DNA of 64,000 nt from Panulirus ornatus (Eukaryota > Arthropoda > Malacostraca > Decapoda > Palinuridae): assembly GCF_036320965.1 (NCBI RefSeq), contig NC_092235.1, forward strand, positions 3,271,191-3,335,190. Reading direction: 5' to 3'. The position numbers were made by a program, and so were the translations under genes. Of this stretch, positions 21,121 through 31,599 are shown in pieces. The notes below the pieces were generated by a model. It was not told where the DNA came from. It searched no databases and saw nothing but the letters and a program-made list of their open reading frames with translations. The first letter of the stretch is position 1. Every line of letters starts with the position of its first letter.

Positions 21121-22731
21121 GCGCCTGGGTGTGCGGCCTGGGTGTGCGGCCTGGGGTCACCTGGGTGTACGGCCTGTGTGTGCGGCCTTGGTGTGCGGCC
21201 TGGGGTCACCTGGGTGTACGGCCTGGGTGTGCGGCCTGGGTGTTCGGCTTGGGTGTACGGCCTGGGTGTACGGCCTGGGTGTGCGGCCTGGGTGTGCGGC
21301 CTTGGTGTGGGGCCTGGGTGTACGGCCTGGGTGTACGGCCTGGGTGTGCGGCCTGGGTGTGCGGCCTGTGTGTGCGGCCTGTGTGTGCGGCCTGGGTGTA
21401 CGGCCTGGGTGTGCGGCCTGGGTGTGCGGCCTGGGTGTGCGGCCTGGGTGTACGGCCTGGGTGTGCGGCCTGTGTGTGCGGCCTGTGTGTGCGGCCTGGG
21501 TGTACGGCCTGGGTGTACGGCCTGGGTGTGCGGCCTGGGTGTGCGGCCTGGGGTCGCCTGTGTGTGCGACCTGGGTGTGCGGCCTGGGGTCGCCTGTGTG
21601 TGCGACCTGGGTGTGCGGCCTGGGTGTACGGCCTGGGTGTACGGCCTGGGTGTGCGGCCTGGGGTCGCCTGGGTGTGCGACCTGGGTGTGCGGCCTGGGT
21701 GTGCGGCCTGGGTGTGCGGCCTGGGTGTACGGCCTGGGTGTGCGGCCTGGGTGTACGGCCTGGGGTCGCCTGGGTGTGCGGCCTGGGTGTGCGGCCTGGG
21801 TGTGCGGCCTGGGTGTACGGTCTGGGGTCGCCTGGGTGTACGGCCTGGGTGTGCGGCCTGGGTGTGCGGCCTGGGTGTGCGGCCTGGGTGTACGGCCTGG
21901 GTGTGCGGCCTGGGTGTACGGCCTGGGTGTACGGCCTGGGTGTGCGGCCTGGGTGTACGGCCTGGGTGTGCGGCCTGGGTGTACGGCCTGGGTGTGCGGC
22001 CTGGGGTCACCTGTGTGTGCGGCCTGGGTGTGCGGCCTGGGTGTGCGGCCTGGGGTCACCTGTGTGTGCGGCCTGGGTGTACGGCCTGGGTGTGCGGCCT
22101 GGGTGTGCGGCCTGGGTGTGCGGCCTGGGTGTGCGGCCTGGGTGTACGGCCTGGGTGTGCGGCCTGGGTGTGCTGCCTGGGTGTGCGGCCTGGGTGTGCG
22201 GCCTGGGGTCGCCTGGGTGTGCGGCCTGGGTGTGCGGCCTGGGTGTACGGCCTGGGTGTGCGGCCTGGGGTCGCCTGGGTGTGCGGCCTGGGTGTGCGGC
22301 CTGGGTGTGCGGCCTGGGTGTGTGGCCTGGGTGTGCGGCCTGGGGTCGCCTGGGTGTGCGGCCTGGGTGTGCGGCCTGGGTGTACGGCCTGGGTGTGCGG
22401 CCTGGGGTCGCCTGGGTGTGCGGCCTGGGTGTGCGGCCTGGGTGTACGGCCTGGGTGTGCGGCCTGGGTGTGCGGCCTGGGTGTACGGCCTGGGTGTGCG
22501 GCCTGGGTGTGCGGCCTGGGGTCGCCTGGGTGTGCGGCCTGGGTGTGCGGCCTGGGTGTACGGCCTGGGTGTGCGGCCTGGGTGTGCGGCCTGGGGTCGC
22601 CTGGGTGTGCGGCCTGGGTGTGCGGCCTGGGTGTACGGCCTGGGTGTGCGGCCTGGGGTCGCCTGGGTGTGCGGCCTGGGTGTGCGGCCTGGGTGTGCGG
22701 CCTGGGTGTGCAGCCTGGGTGTGCGGCCTGC
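21121..22731. repeat. 13-bp minisatellite, over 100 units, inside the integrase gene
   Basis: The main unit is GGCCTGGGTGTGC, with a TAC variant and interspersed GGGGTCGCCTGGG junctions. It is strongly G-rich on plus and free of stops in all frames, giving frames over 500 codons. On the minus strand the integrase zinc-finger region enters the array at LAHDSP and leaves at HPGADTCYKQNRLRYFW, so the array interrupts what should be a short His-His spacing. It probably grew in place. Confidence 0.95.
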
Positions 22732-22734
22732 GGT

Positions 22735-23310
22735 GAATCATGTGCTAACTTCAAGAAATCCTGTACTAATGTTGTTGGAATTATTGTTTGTTTAACAACA
22801 CGGGCGAGCACTCCTAACTTCGCGTCCCTGCACAAGACTCCCTCACTGTGCTGAATACATTTCTCTGACTGGAACAACTGTGTTAACATCCAAGGAAGAT
22901 CGTCTTCCCTCTAGGAATTCTATGACATGACCCCAGACTGGGTCATCTCGTTGATGCTGTCTCAACCTCTCTATATCAACATCTACGAGGCTATTGTCTA
23001 CAGTGACTGTACCCACTCTGCGGGAAAGCGCGTCTGCATCTACATTGGATGAGCCAGAAACAAAACGAAAATCTGGGTCAAATGTTTGTATAGTTATAAA
23101 CCATCTCTGAAACTTTCCTGTAGGATATTGTCTTTGAAAACTACCTAACAATGCTCTGTGATCTGTATAAACTGTGGTAGGGTAACCATATATGTATTCC
23201 TTAAGATGTTTGAGTGTCCAAACAACTGTAAGGCCTTCTAACTCAGTTATTGAGTATTTCGATTCCGTCTTTGAACATGAATGACTCGCATAAGCTATGG
23301 GAAAAAGTCT
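22735..23310 (-). pseudogene. RNase H and connection to integrase
   Basis: Minus-strand frames include ASHSCSKTE, SITELEGLTVVW, VYTDHRAL and NVDADALSRR, which are Gypsy RNase H motifs; the last Asp-containing motif marks the domain end. It then runs into the integrase zinc-finger start (LKLAHDSP) at the edge of the 13-bp array. A frameshift separates it from the RT frame. Confidence 0.8.
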
Positions 23311-23314
23311 ACCC

Positions 23315-24676
23315 TTATTTGACCCCTACATAAGTACAGCTGCAAGACTGTTTACCAGCATCTTTTGTGTGCAAAATGAAGGGTTTCTCAAAGTTAGGAG
23401 ATCGAAGGATAGGCGCCTCGATCAAGTGTTGCTTGAGTAAGTTAAACACATTGTCTTGCGCTGTAGACCATTGGAATGTAACTCTCTGCTTCAGAAGTGA
23501 AGTGAGGGGGCTTGCGATCTTCGCGAAATTAGCGATAAATCTTCGATAATATCCTGCTAAACCAAGGAAGGATTTGACCTTGTCTGTTGTGGAAGGGACT
23601 GGCCATTCTACAATTGTTTTTACTTTATCTGCATTAGGTTGAATACCGTTTTCATCAACGGTGTGACCTAAGTAATTAATTCTTGTTTGTAGAAAAGAAC
23701 ATTTGGACAACTTGACTTTTAGGTTTGCATCCTTAAGTCGTAATAATACTCTCTCAAGACTTTTGAAATGAGAAGCAATATCTGTAGGCATGACAATTAT
23801 ATCAAGATAAACCAATACATCTTTGCCCAACATGTGACGACAAATGTTAGTCATTAACCTTGAGAAGGTGATCACCGGTGAGGAATGAAGACCGAAGGCC
23901 ATGATGCATATGAACTGCCAATGACCATCTGGCGTACTGAACACAGTCAGGGGGCGGCTTTCCTCTGACAAGGGAATCCGCCAAAATCCGCTCAATAAAT
24001 CCAAAGTTGAAAATACCTTATTGTTACCGAGGCTATGAAGAAGCTCTGATACCACTGGTAATGGGAAACCATCTTTCAAAGTGACCTTGTTGTTGAGTTT
24101 TCTAAAATCTATGACTGGTCTAAAAGTTCCGTCCTTTTTCGGAACGATCAGAAGTGGTAAATTCCATGGTGATCGTGATTCCTCTATAACATTATCTTTC
24201 AACATGTCCTGAACAAGTTTGTTTGCTATGTCTCTGTGTGCGTGTGGCAATCGATAGGCTGGGACGTCAATTGGACGTGAGTTTTTCTCTAAGTTAATAA
24301 TGTGAACATCCAAATGAGTTCTACCGAGTGGTTCTCCTGATAAGGCAATAGTAGACCTATACTGGTTAAGTAAGTCTGTTAACTGGTCAACATGTTTGGT
24401 TAATCCTACCTTGGATATCATGTCAGGGGTGATGGTGGGGAGCTGACTCAAGCCGTGCACTGCTGAGTCAGGGGTAGGAGGAGTAGGTGGTGGTGGGTTA
24501 ATGGAATGTGAGACTAGACGGATATTAAACTCATGCAACTCCTCGTCTTGAATTCCGGACTTCAAAACGGAGAATTCCACAAGCTTGGTCCGTCTACGGA
24601 GACGGACTGGAGTGGGGTCCCGTATTGGCAATGTATATGGTGACCTCTCCATCTGGGGTCTCATGAATAGAGGCAT
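23315..24676 (-). pseudogene. Gypsy reverse transcriptase, catalytically damaged
   Basis: The long frame has the full RT order: DVPAYRLPHAH entry, LLIVPKKDGTFRPVIDFRKL, FSTLDLLSGFWRIPL with the first catalytic Asp, the FGLHSSPVITF primer-grip region, then VLVYLDIIV where YLDDI is expected, so the second Asp of the YxDD box is replaced by Ile. The thumb motif FLGLAGYYRRFI follows. This change alone should abolish DNA synthesis. It is the longest undamaged frame of the element, which suggests moderately recent death. Confidence 0.9.
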
Positions 24677-25000
24677 CCATCGATAGTCGTGTGACAGTTA
24701 GTGATGAAGGTTCAGCAACTACTCTTAGTGCGAGATCACCCTGACCATGTCTAAGTCCATGATCATTCATCCATGTTCGAGAAAGTGAGAGAGGAACCTT
24801 CGTTAATGTGTCACTATGCAGAGTCATGTTGGTTCTCAGTTTACCAGGACAATGATGAGTAGAAAAGTAAAAAGGATGCGTATTGTCTACCGTGAAGCAG
24901 GACGTGGAAGCAGATGTATTAATGACTCTGACTGAGTGAGAACTCTGACAATGGCAGGAAAATATTATCAACACAAACCACATGATAAATAGGACAGATC

Positions 25001-25430
25001 TTATGTTGTGCCACACATAGAGTGGCGTCCTAGTAACAAGTTAGCAGGAAAAGTTACACCATGAACAATGTAAGGGGTTACGGTAATGACCGAGTCGCCC
25101 ATGCGAATGTTCATTTTAATAGTGCCCCTTACGTCGAGATTTTCATTTGAGATACTTTGAAGGGATGGGTAAAAGTCCGAGCATTGAACAAGTTGAGTGC
25201 GCCCCATTAATGGTTGAATAAAATCATAATGAATGACATCTGCTTCCGCGCTGCTGTCTAGAAAGATTGTGATTGGCTTATCCTGGAAAGATTGTGATTG
25301 GCTTATCCTGGAAAGATTGTGATTGGCTTATCCTGGAAAGATTGTGATTGGCTTATCCTGGAAAGATTGTGATTGGCTTATCCTGGAAAGATTGTGATTG
25401 GCTTATCCTGGAAAGAATCCACTAAATCGA
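25001..25430 (-). pseudogene. Retroelement aspartic protease, interrupted by a 25-bp array
   Basis: The protease start reads (outside the array) DLVDSFQDKPITIF and then LDSSAEADVI, where DSG or DTG is expected, so the active-site Gly is changed to Ser. The domain ends near LLLGRHSMCG. The tandem array at 25262-25415 multiplies the sequence encoding the QDKPITIF part, destroying the frame. Confidence 0.75.
25262..25415. repeat. 25-bp tandem repeat inside the protease gene, about 6-7 copies
   Basis: Unit GAAAGATTGTGATTGGCTTA plus TCCTG. Copies are identical by eye, implying recent expansion. Confidence 0.95.
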
Positions 25431-25515
25431 AACTTGTAATGTGAGAAAATGGCGAAGAACGAAAATGTCTTAAGAGTTCCTTATGTGATGGAGTCTTGTT
25501 ATGAACGAGAGATTG

Positions 25516-26147
25516 TCATTGTTGATAATGACATGATGAACCTGTGTTAGATGACGTCTGTCTAGCTAATGCTCGACATTCCGCTGAAGTGTGTCTAGCG
25601 TTGCTATGATATGAACACCTGCTTGGTGGTGTTGGGCGCGAGCGGGTGAAGGTCAGGCTGTTGTCTGACTGGAGGAAATCATGACTAGGTCGGCAGAATT
25701 GTGACGACCGAGGTTGTGATGACATGGGTTGTTGACTGCGTTTGTTGTTCTGGTCAAGGCTCACGTGAGAATGAGTCCCATGTGTAAGGACACACATTCG
25801 CTTTATGTCCTGGTTGGCCACACCGGAAGCACGTCACTTTATGTGAGTGTTTGTCATCACTGAATCGCTGTATTTGACCTTGAGATGAATTAGTGTGTTG
25901 ACCACTAGAATGTTTCCTCACACTTTGGGAAGCCGACACTCTCCCCAGTGTCTTGGTGTTGGAATAACCACCTTTCTTTTGAGTGTAATTCAACACTTTT
26001 GTTACTGACCCACAATGATGGGTCGATGTTCTCATTAAGTAACCATCGTCTTACGTCTGGAGGCAGGTCCTTGAGAATGAAGGTTATGTGTAATAAACGC
26101 GTGAGTGTTTGCACATGAGTTTCAGGTTCATCATGGCCGATATGCAT
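25516..26147 (-). pseudogene. Gag with zinc knuckle
   Basis: Two overlapping frames. The second contains CFRCGQPGHKANVC, a CCHC nucleocapsid zinc knuckle that binds RNA in retroelement particles. Upstream frames contain HITFILKDLPPDVRRWLL, capsid-like. A frameshift lies around 25905-26035. Confidence 0.8.
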
Positions 26148-26487
26148 GATGAGGATTCATAAGTCTGCCTAACTAATCTCATTCTTCCATGTAAGGTACT
26201 CCAGTGATCAGGGACTGACGTATCATCCAAGTATGTTGTGTTAAGAGCACGTAAAAGGACATGTAGTGTATAAGAATAGTACCAATGTATGAAAACATAA
26301 GAAAGAATATTTGCAAGAATAACTGAAAACTTAGATTAATTTGCTAAACTACAAAGATGAATAATCATATTACCCAAAAGTATATATATGTCTATATCTA
26401 TAGACTAAGAACTAGTAACACACAAAAGGAGCATACCTCACAGAGTGAACCATTTTGACACAGTTCTTATCTGAATGGGAGATTCGC

Positions 26488-27060
26488 TTACGAAGCCGTC
26501 TTGGCTGTAGCGAGGTGAAGATGTGTGCAGAGTAGCGGCTGGCTGGGTGTAGCGAGGTGAAGATGTGTGCAGAGTAGCGGCTCGCTGGGTGTAGCAAGGT
26601 GAAGATGTGTGCAGAGTAGCGGCTCGCTGAGTGTAGCGAGGTGAAGATGTGTGCAGAGTAGCGGCTCGCTGGGTGTAGCGAGGTGAAGATGTGTGCAGAG
26701 TAGCGGCTCGCTGAGTGTAGCGAGGTGAAGATGTGTGCAGAGTAGCGGCTCGCTGGGTGTAGCGAGGTGAAGATGTGTGCAGAGTAGCGGCTCGCTGAGT
26801 GTAGCGAGGTGAAGATGTGTGCAGAGTAGCGACTCGCTAGCAGGAAAGTTGAGTGAGCGACAAGGGCTGGACCACGCGATGCTGACGTCTGGGATGTCGC
26901 CACGGCTGATGATGACGCGTCTCTGGAGCGGTTGACAAGATGACCTCCACGTTGGTGTTGGCAGGATGGCTGACCTTGCTTGACACGTCTGGATGTGATG
27001 ACAACACTGCACCGCGGTGGCGCTGTCTTGATGTCCTTGCAAGCGACACAGTGTCAGCAA
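26488..27060 (-). pseudogene. N-terminal gag / leader frame with an in-frame 42-bp array
   Basis: A frame starting about 200 bp inside the LTR contains eight copies of a 14-residue unit (EPLLCTHLHLAT-type), encoded by the 42-bp repeat at 26505-26840. Whether it was translated as part of Gag is uncertain; position and frame length fit. The region 26160-26480 between it and the capsid part is AT-rich and closed in all frames. Confidence 0.45.
26505..26840. repeat. 42-bp tandem repeat in the gag leader, 8 copies
   Basis: Unit contains GGTGTAGCGAGGTGAAGATG and TGTGCAGAGTAGCGGCTCGC. It is a multiple of three, so the frame is kept. Units alternate between GCTGGGT and GCTGAGT, so the array may have grown by duplication of a two-unit block. 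Confidence 0.95.
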
Positions 27061-27268
27061 TGCAATAAAGACGTATCTTCACTGCATTGAGGTACGGGTG
27101 ATGGAGCACGTAGCCGGCCGTGGGTTCCGCCCTTAACGTCCACAGGAGGGAGCACCAGGACTGTGTCAGGTAGGCTTGTATGACTGCTGGCAACACCAGA
27201 CGTAGAAATATGAAGTAGATGTGACGGTCGTGTGTGGTCACGTGGGTTCTTACGTCACTGCCACCATT

Positions 27269-27510
27269 TGTAAGGTTGAGTTGAGAGGAAGGAAATCAGG
27301 TCATCTTCGTCTGTGGTACTCAATGAAGATCAGGCGGCCTTTGTAGATTTATTACAACAAAACGTGTACGTCCATCTGTAGTACTCTGGGCTATAGTCTT
27401 ATGACACACTACGACACATTCTAGTGAACAGTGTGACGATGCTGGCCAGTGTGTCCCCTCAGGTTACACTGACAGGGGTTATATTGGAGTCCGTCAACAC
27501 CCATTCAACA
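27269..27510 (-). repeat. 5' LTR of the Gypsy-type element
   Basis: On the minus strand it starts TGTTGAATGGGTG and ends CCTTACA, giving the TG..CA ends of an LTR of 242 bp. It contains an AATAAA polyadenylation signal near its middle. Immediately downstream on the minus strand is ATGGTGGCAGTGACGT, where a Gypsy primer-binding site beginning TGG is expected. No second LTR was found. Confidence 0.7.
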
Positions 27511-27579
27511 ACGTGTTCAAATAACAGATCAGCTCTTACGTTTTCAAACATCCTGATTAACAGTAGCCTCTGTCCGAAC

Positions 27580-27755
27580 TGACTCTCGTCCCAAGCCTCT
27601 CTCTCCTGTCCTGCCTGACTCTCGTCCCAAGCCTCTCTCTCCTGTCCTGCCTGACTCTCGTCCCAAGCCTCTCTCTCCTGTCCTGCCTGACTCTCGTCCC
27701 AAGCCTCTCTCTCCTGTCCAGCCTGACTCTCGTCCCAAGCCTCTCTCTCTACAGT
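27580..27755. repeat. 36-bp minisatellite, second locus, about 5 copies
   Basis: Same unit and orientation as 3630-3945. It follows a single 27-bp satellite unit and a CATCCTGATTAACAG stretch that also ends the 27-bp array at 17845-17860. Confidence 0.95.
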
Positions 27756-27868
27756 CCATCCTAACTATCATAACAGTATCTTTCTCCGTCACAGTGTCTT
27801 ACCCTAAGCCTCAATTTCCTTCACAGCTTTTTTCACATCTAAAACCTCTCCCTTCACATCTGAAGCGC

Positions 27869-27945
<77 letters not shown>

Positions 27946-27983
27946 TATGGAATAATTCTGTTAATCATTCATCCTAATTCAGT

Positions 27984-28031
<48 letters not shown>
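27869..28031. repeat. (CT)n (27869-27941) and (TA)n (27986-28031) microsatellites
   Basis: Two separate dinucleotide arrays. The TA array ends in a T-run joined to an RTE tail. Confidence 0.95.
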
Positions 28032-28040
<9 letters not shown>

Positions 28041-28706
28041 TTTTTCATACTTTGTCGCTGTCTCCCGCGTTTGCGAGGTAGCGCAAGGAAACAGACGAAA
28101 GAAATGGCCCAACCTCCCCCATACACATGTATATACATACGTCCACACACGCAAATATACATACCTAAACAGCTTTCCATGGTTTACCCCAGACGCTTCA
28201 CATGCCTTGATTCAATCCACTGACAGCACGTCAACCCCGGTATACCACATCGCTCCAATTCACTCTATTCCTTGCCCTCCTTTCACCCTCCTGCATGTTC
28301 AGGCCCCGATCACACAAAATCTTTTTCACTCCATCTTTCCACCTCCAATTTGGTCTCCCTCTTCTCCTTGCTCCCTCCACCTCCGACACATATATCCTCT
28401 TGGTCAATCTTTCCTCACTCATCCTCTCCATGTGCCCAAACCACTTCAAAACACCCTCTTCTGCTCTCTCAACCACGCTCTTTTTATTTCCACACATCTC
28501 TCTTACCCTTACGTTACTCACTCGATCAAACCACCTCACACCGCACATTGTCCTCAAACATCTCATTTCCAGCACATCCATCCTCCTGCGCACAACTCTA
28601 TCCATAGCCCACGCCTCGCAACCATACAACATTGCTGGAACCACTATTCCTTCAAACATACCCATTTTTGCTTTCCGAGATAATGTTCTCGACTTCCACA
28701 CATTCT
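28032..28706 (-). mobile_element. RTE-type LINE, 5'-truncated copy between two TA arrays
   Basis: On the minus strand it encodes the C-terminal RTE region (WKSRTLSRKAKMGMFEGIVV, then WFGHMERMSEERLTKRIYVS) and the tail with the motif CGAGGTAGCGCAAGGAAACA. It is cleaner than the 1.6-kb copy. The 5' truncation point is immediately followed by (TA)n. Confidence 0.85.
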
Positions 28707-28707
28707 T

Positions 28708-28709
<2 letters not shown>

Positions 28710-28795
<86 letters not shown>
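28710..28795. repeat. (TA)n microsatellite
   Basis: About 43 units at the 5' break of the RTE copy. It is followed by a short RTE-derived segment (28796-28822) and the left end of the Tc1-type transposon. Confidence 0.95.
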
Positions 28796-28798
<3 letters not shown>

Positions 28799-29388
28799 TT
28801 TATCGAGGATGTAAGGCATGTGAACACACAACAAAAAAACTATCGCGCAGAGGGGGTCTGAAGACGTGTGTAATGATCACTGAACTACCTGTTGTACCAT
28901 GCCGGTAGGGTTGGTATACGTGCCTGGAAGACACAGGTTTCCAGAGTCCTATGCTAGACCCATGTAAGTTACGTGCCACAAGAGCGGCAGTATATCATTA
29001 ACAATAAAATTACATCATACAAGGCAGTACGAACCCCTACTTTTGAATTGGTGAGTGTAATATATCTGTGAGACACACACAGCTATATGCGGCAACCCCC
29101 GCATGTGGTAGCTGCAGCATACCTCAATGTGATGCCAGGTAAACACAATAGCTTCATATTGTATAGGTGTAATTTGGGAAGAATATGTTTTACTATTGAT
29201 ATTGTATTATTCTATAGCACATCTGGGTTCGTGGCAGTCCATAAAGGTTATCTTACACCGCCATTTCGTGTCCATGCAGGAAATGTAATGAGACATGCGA
29301 TATATTTTTCAAACAATGAAACAGCGCGGGTATAGTTCACTGCGAGCCAATGTCGAAAGGTTGTTTTTGTGGTATATCTAATTTTACC

Positions 29389-29999
29389 ATGGAGACCTCA
29401 CAAGCGACACGTGAAGCTATTCTACAGCTTCATAATGAGGGCTACAGCGACTCTGAAATTGGGAGACGTCTTGGTATTCACCGGTCAACCGTAGCACGAT
29501 GGATTCGCCGACAGGCAGAGTTGGGCAACACAGACAACAGGCATCGGCGTGGGCGCCCACGTTGCACAACCCCGGAAGATGATCAGGTAATGATGTTGCA
29601 TATATAGGTATACTGGACCACTTGATGTTATGTAAATAACCACATCACATGTTATATTTGCAATATGTCATCCTTTCCCTAGGCCATAGCAGCTGTCATT
29701 GCTGCTGCCCCCTTCACGCCCGCTAGCAACATTCGGGATACTCTTGGTCTGCAGTGCACGCCTCAAACTGTCCGAAACAGACATCACTCTGAGGGGCTAC
29801 GTGGTCGCATACCAGCAACAAAACCTGTGTTAAGTGAGACAAACATGGAGAGCAGGGTGGAGTATCCGTTGGAGTATGCGGACAAGCCACATCAGTTTTG
29901 GGAGAACTTCATCTTTTGTAATGAAAAAACCTTCTGCAGCGATGGTCCCCCTGCAAACAAACATGTTTGGCGGCATCCTAACACCAGGTTAGCTCTTTC

Positions 30000-30068
<69 letters not shown>

Positions 30069-30998
30069 ATGCTATATAACATATTTTCCATTTTATAATG
30101 ACAATTTATGGTGAGGCCAACATGAACAACCGTTCCGGAAGTGCTTTGAAACCATGGTGCCACGGCCACCACAGTCGTTTGCTGCTTGAAACGTCCTGTT
30201 GTGCTGCAGTATTACATTTGAGTTATGCACACTCATTATTTTTTAAGTGACTAACAGTGATCATGATCACTTTATACAGCATATGTAAATACTGTAGCAA
30301 TAATCTCCATTTACGATGTGATATCATAATAAATAATTATCATATATTTAGTTAATATTTTTTGATTTACTTAGTTATTATCTTAATCTATATTGCAGCA
30401 ACAGTTGCACTAATATGATTAAGACACACGTGTGTCTTATGTAATTTTATACATTTTATATAACCAGATACGAGACACAACATGTGGTGGGTAGCAGGAG
30501 GAGTGGGCGCGCGCGTCAGTGCAGGACTATTTGGTTGGATCCATCCATGGTGCTGGTGTCGGTGAGTTGGTGGATGTCGGGCCTGGCCAGTTGACCGGAC
30601 CTAGATACGTTGAGATACTGGAGGAGGTCCTGCTACCTTCAGTGGGGGCTATGCTGTTTCCAAAGCCGGAGCCATTTTACCTCGTCCAAGATAACAGCCC
30701 AGTTCACACATCCAGAGTTGTAAAGGCGTGGTATGCTCGCCATCCACGTATAACAGTGTTGCCACATCCTGCAAAATCGCTTGATCTCATCCCGATAGAG
30801 CACGTATGGGCGGCCATGCAGAAAGGCCTGCCTGACCGACAACATCGATGTCGTGCTACAGTCGTAAATGATGCTTTACAAGCATGGGAACATCTACGAA
30901 GCCCTTCTGGTAGGAACTTAACGCAGACGTTAGTGGCATCCATGCCTCGAAGGCTCAATGAAGTGTTGGCAACGGGAGGAGGTTATACCAAGTATTGA
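29389..30998 (+). pseudogene. Tc1/mariner-type transposase, intron-containing, inactive
   Basis: Exon 1 (29389-29586) encodes a helix-turn-helix (ILQLHNEGYSDSEIGRRLGI, HRSTVARWIRR) and a GRPR motif. Intron 1 is 29587-29682 (CAG|GTAATG..CCCTAG), exon 2 is 29683-29987, intron 2 is 29988-30467, exon 3 runs to the TGA at 30998. FCNEKTF has Asn where the first catalytic Asp is expected. QDNSPVHTS holds the second Asp and LDLIPIEHVW the Glu, 35 residues on. A two-base excess in the CG run at 30507-30516 shifts the frame in exon 3. The ATG has a strong context (ACCATGG). Confidence 0.85.
30001..30062. repeat. Compound CT/CA microsatellite in transposase intron 2
   Basis: (CTGT)n(CT)n(CA)n directly after the intron donor. 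It extends the intron to about 480 bp. Confidence 0.9.
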
Positions 30999-31599
30999 AA
31001 TAATAAAATTTACAGTCAAAGATTACTTCCTTAACCTCCAACAACATGTCTATGGTCATGTTATATAGAAATCTGATTATCACTGTTAAAGGGAAGTTAA
31101 CTAATGCAGATCCATGAAAAGAGTCATTACTTTTCATGTTGGTTTACTAAATACTATGATGTGGTGCCAGGTTTGTGACATACTGTTATCAGTCACACAG
31201 GTGATACTACATATTACGTGAGGTTGCTGATTAATCTAAACCAGCAGACAGATAAATCACCTCCGGTATGAAGCAGGGTGTCGTAGTTACCATGTAGTAT
31301 ATTATTTTACACCACGAATTTGACACTTTGCAAGAGATAATGATTACTGCAATATGCCTTACTGTGCAGAATATTACATTTACATGCTCAATTTACGTAT
31401 CCCATCTACTGTACTACATACGGAAGGATATATCGTTGCCATTACATAGGTGAGGACACCCACAGGCAGGGACATCAGGGCTACCACCATCTCACAGGAA
31501 AATGTTGACTGTTCCATTATTCCACGTCTGGTGCGTCATTTTGTTTCGTACAAAAAACGCGCGATAGTTTTTTTGCTGTGTGTACGTAGTGCGGAACAT

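Larger units (their letters stand above)
18478..27510 (-). mobile_element. Degenerate Gypsy-type (Metaviridae) LTR element with an env-like region
   Basis: Read on the minus strand the order is LTR, primer-binding site, gag, protease, RT, RNase H, integrase, env, the layout of env-bearing Gypsy elements (errantivirus-like). All genes are broken by frameshifts or stops, and RT has lost a catalytic residue. Three tandem arrays lie inside coding regions: 42 bp in gag, 25 bp in protease, 13 bp in integrase. Only the 5' LTR is visible. It is a dead endogenous copy. Confidence 0.85.
28825..31582 (+). mobile_element. Tc1/mariner-type transposon with terminal inverted repeats
   Basis: The ends carry 24-bp inverted repeats: CACACAACAAAAAAACTATC.. 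at 28825-28848 and its reverse complement, with one difference, at 31559-31582. A TA lies just outside on the right; on the left the dinucleotide is AA, so the TA target duplication is imperfect. A transposase gene with two introns lies between. The left flank is a 27-bp RTE fragment. Confidence 0.85.

Noticed and set aside
21045..22889. Frames of 240-577 codons on both strands as proteins
   Set aside because: They are readings of a 13-bp tandem array without stops; only the edges are real integrase sequence.
30639..30958. Minus-strand frames opposite the transposase
   Set aside because: They lie antisense to well-supported transposase motifs and show no motif of their own.
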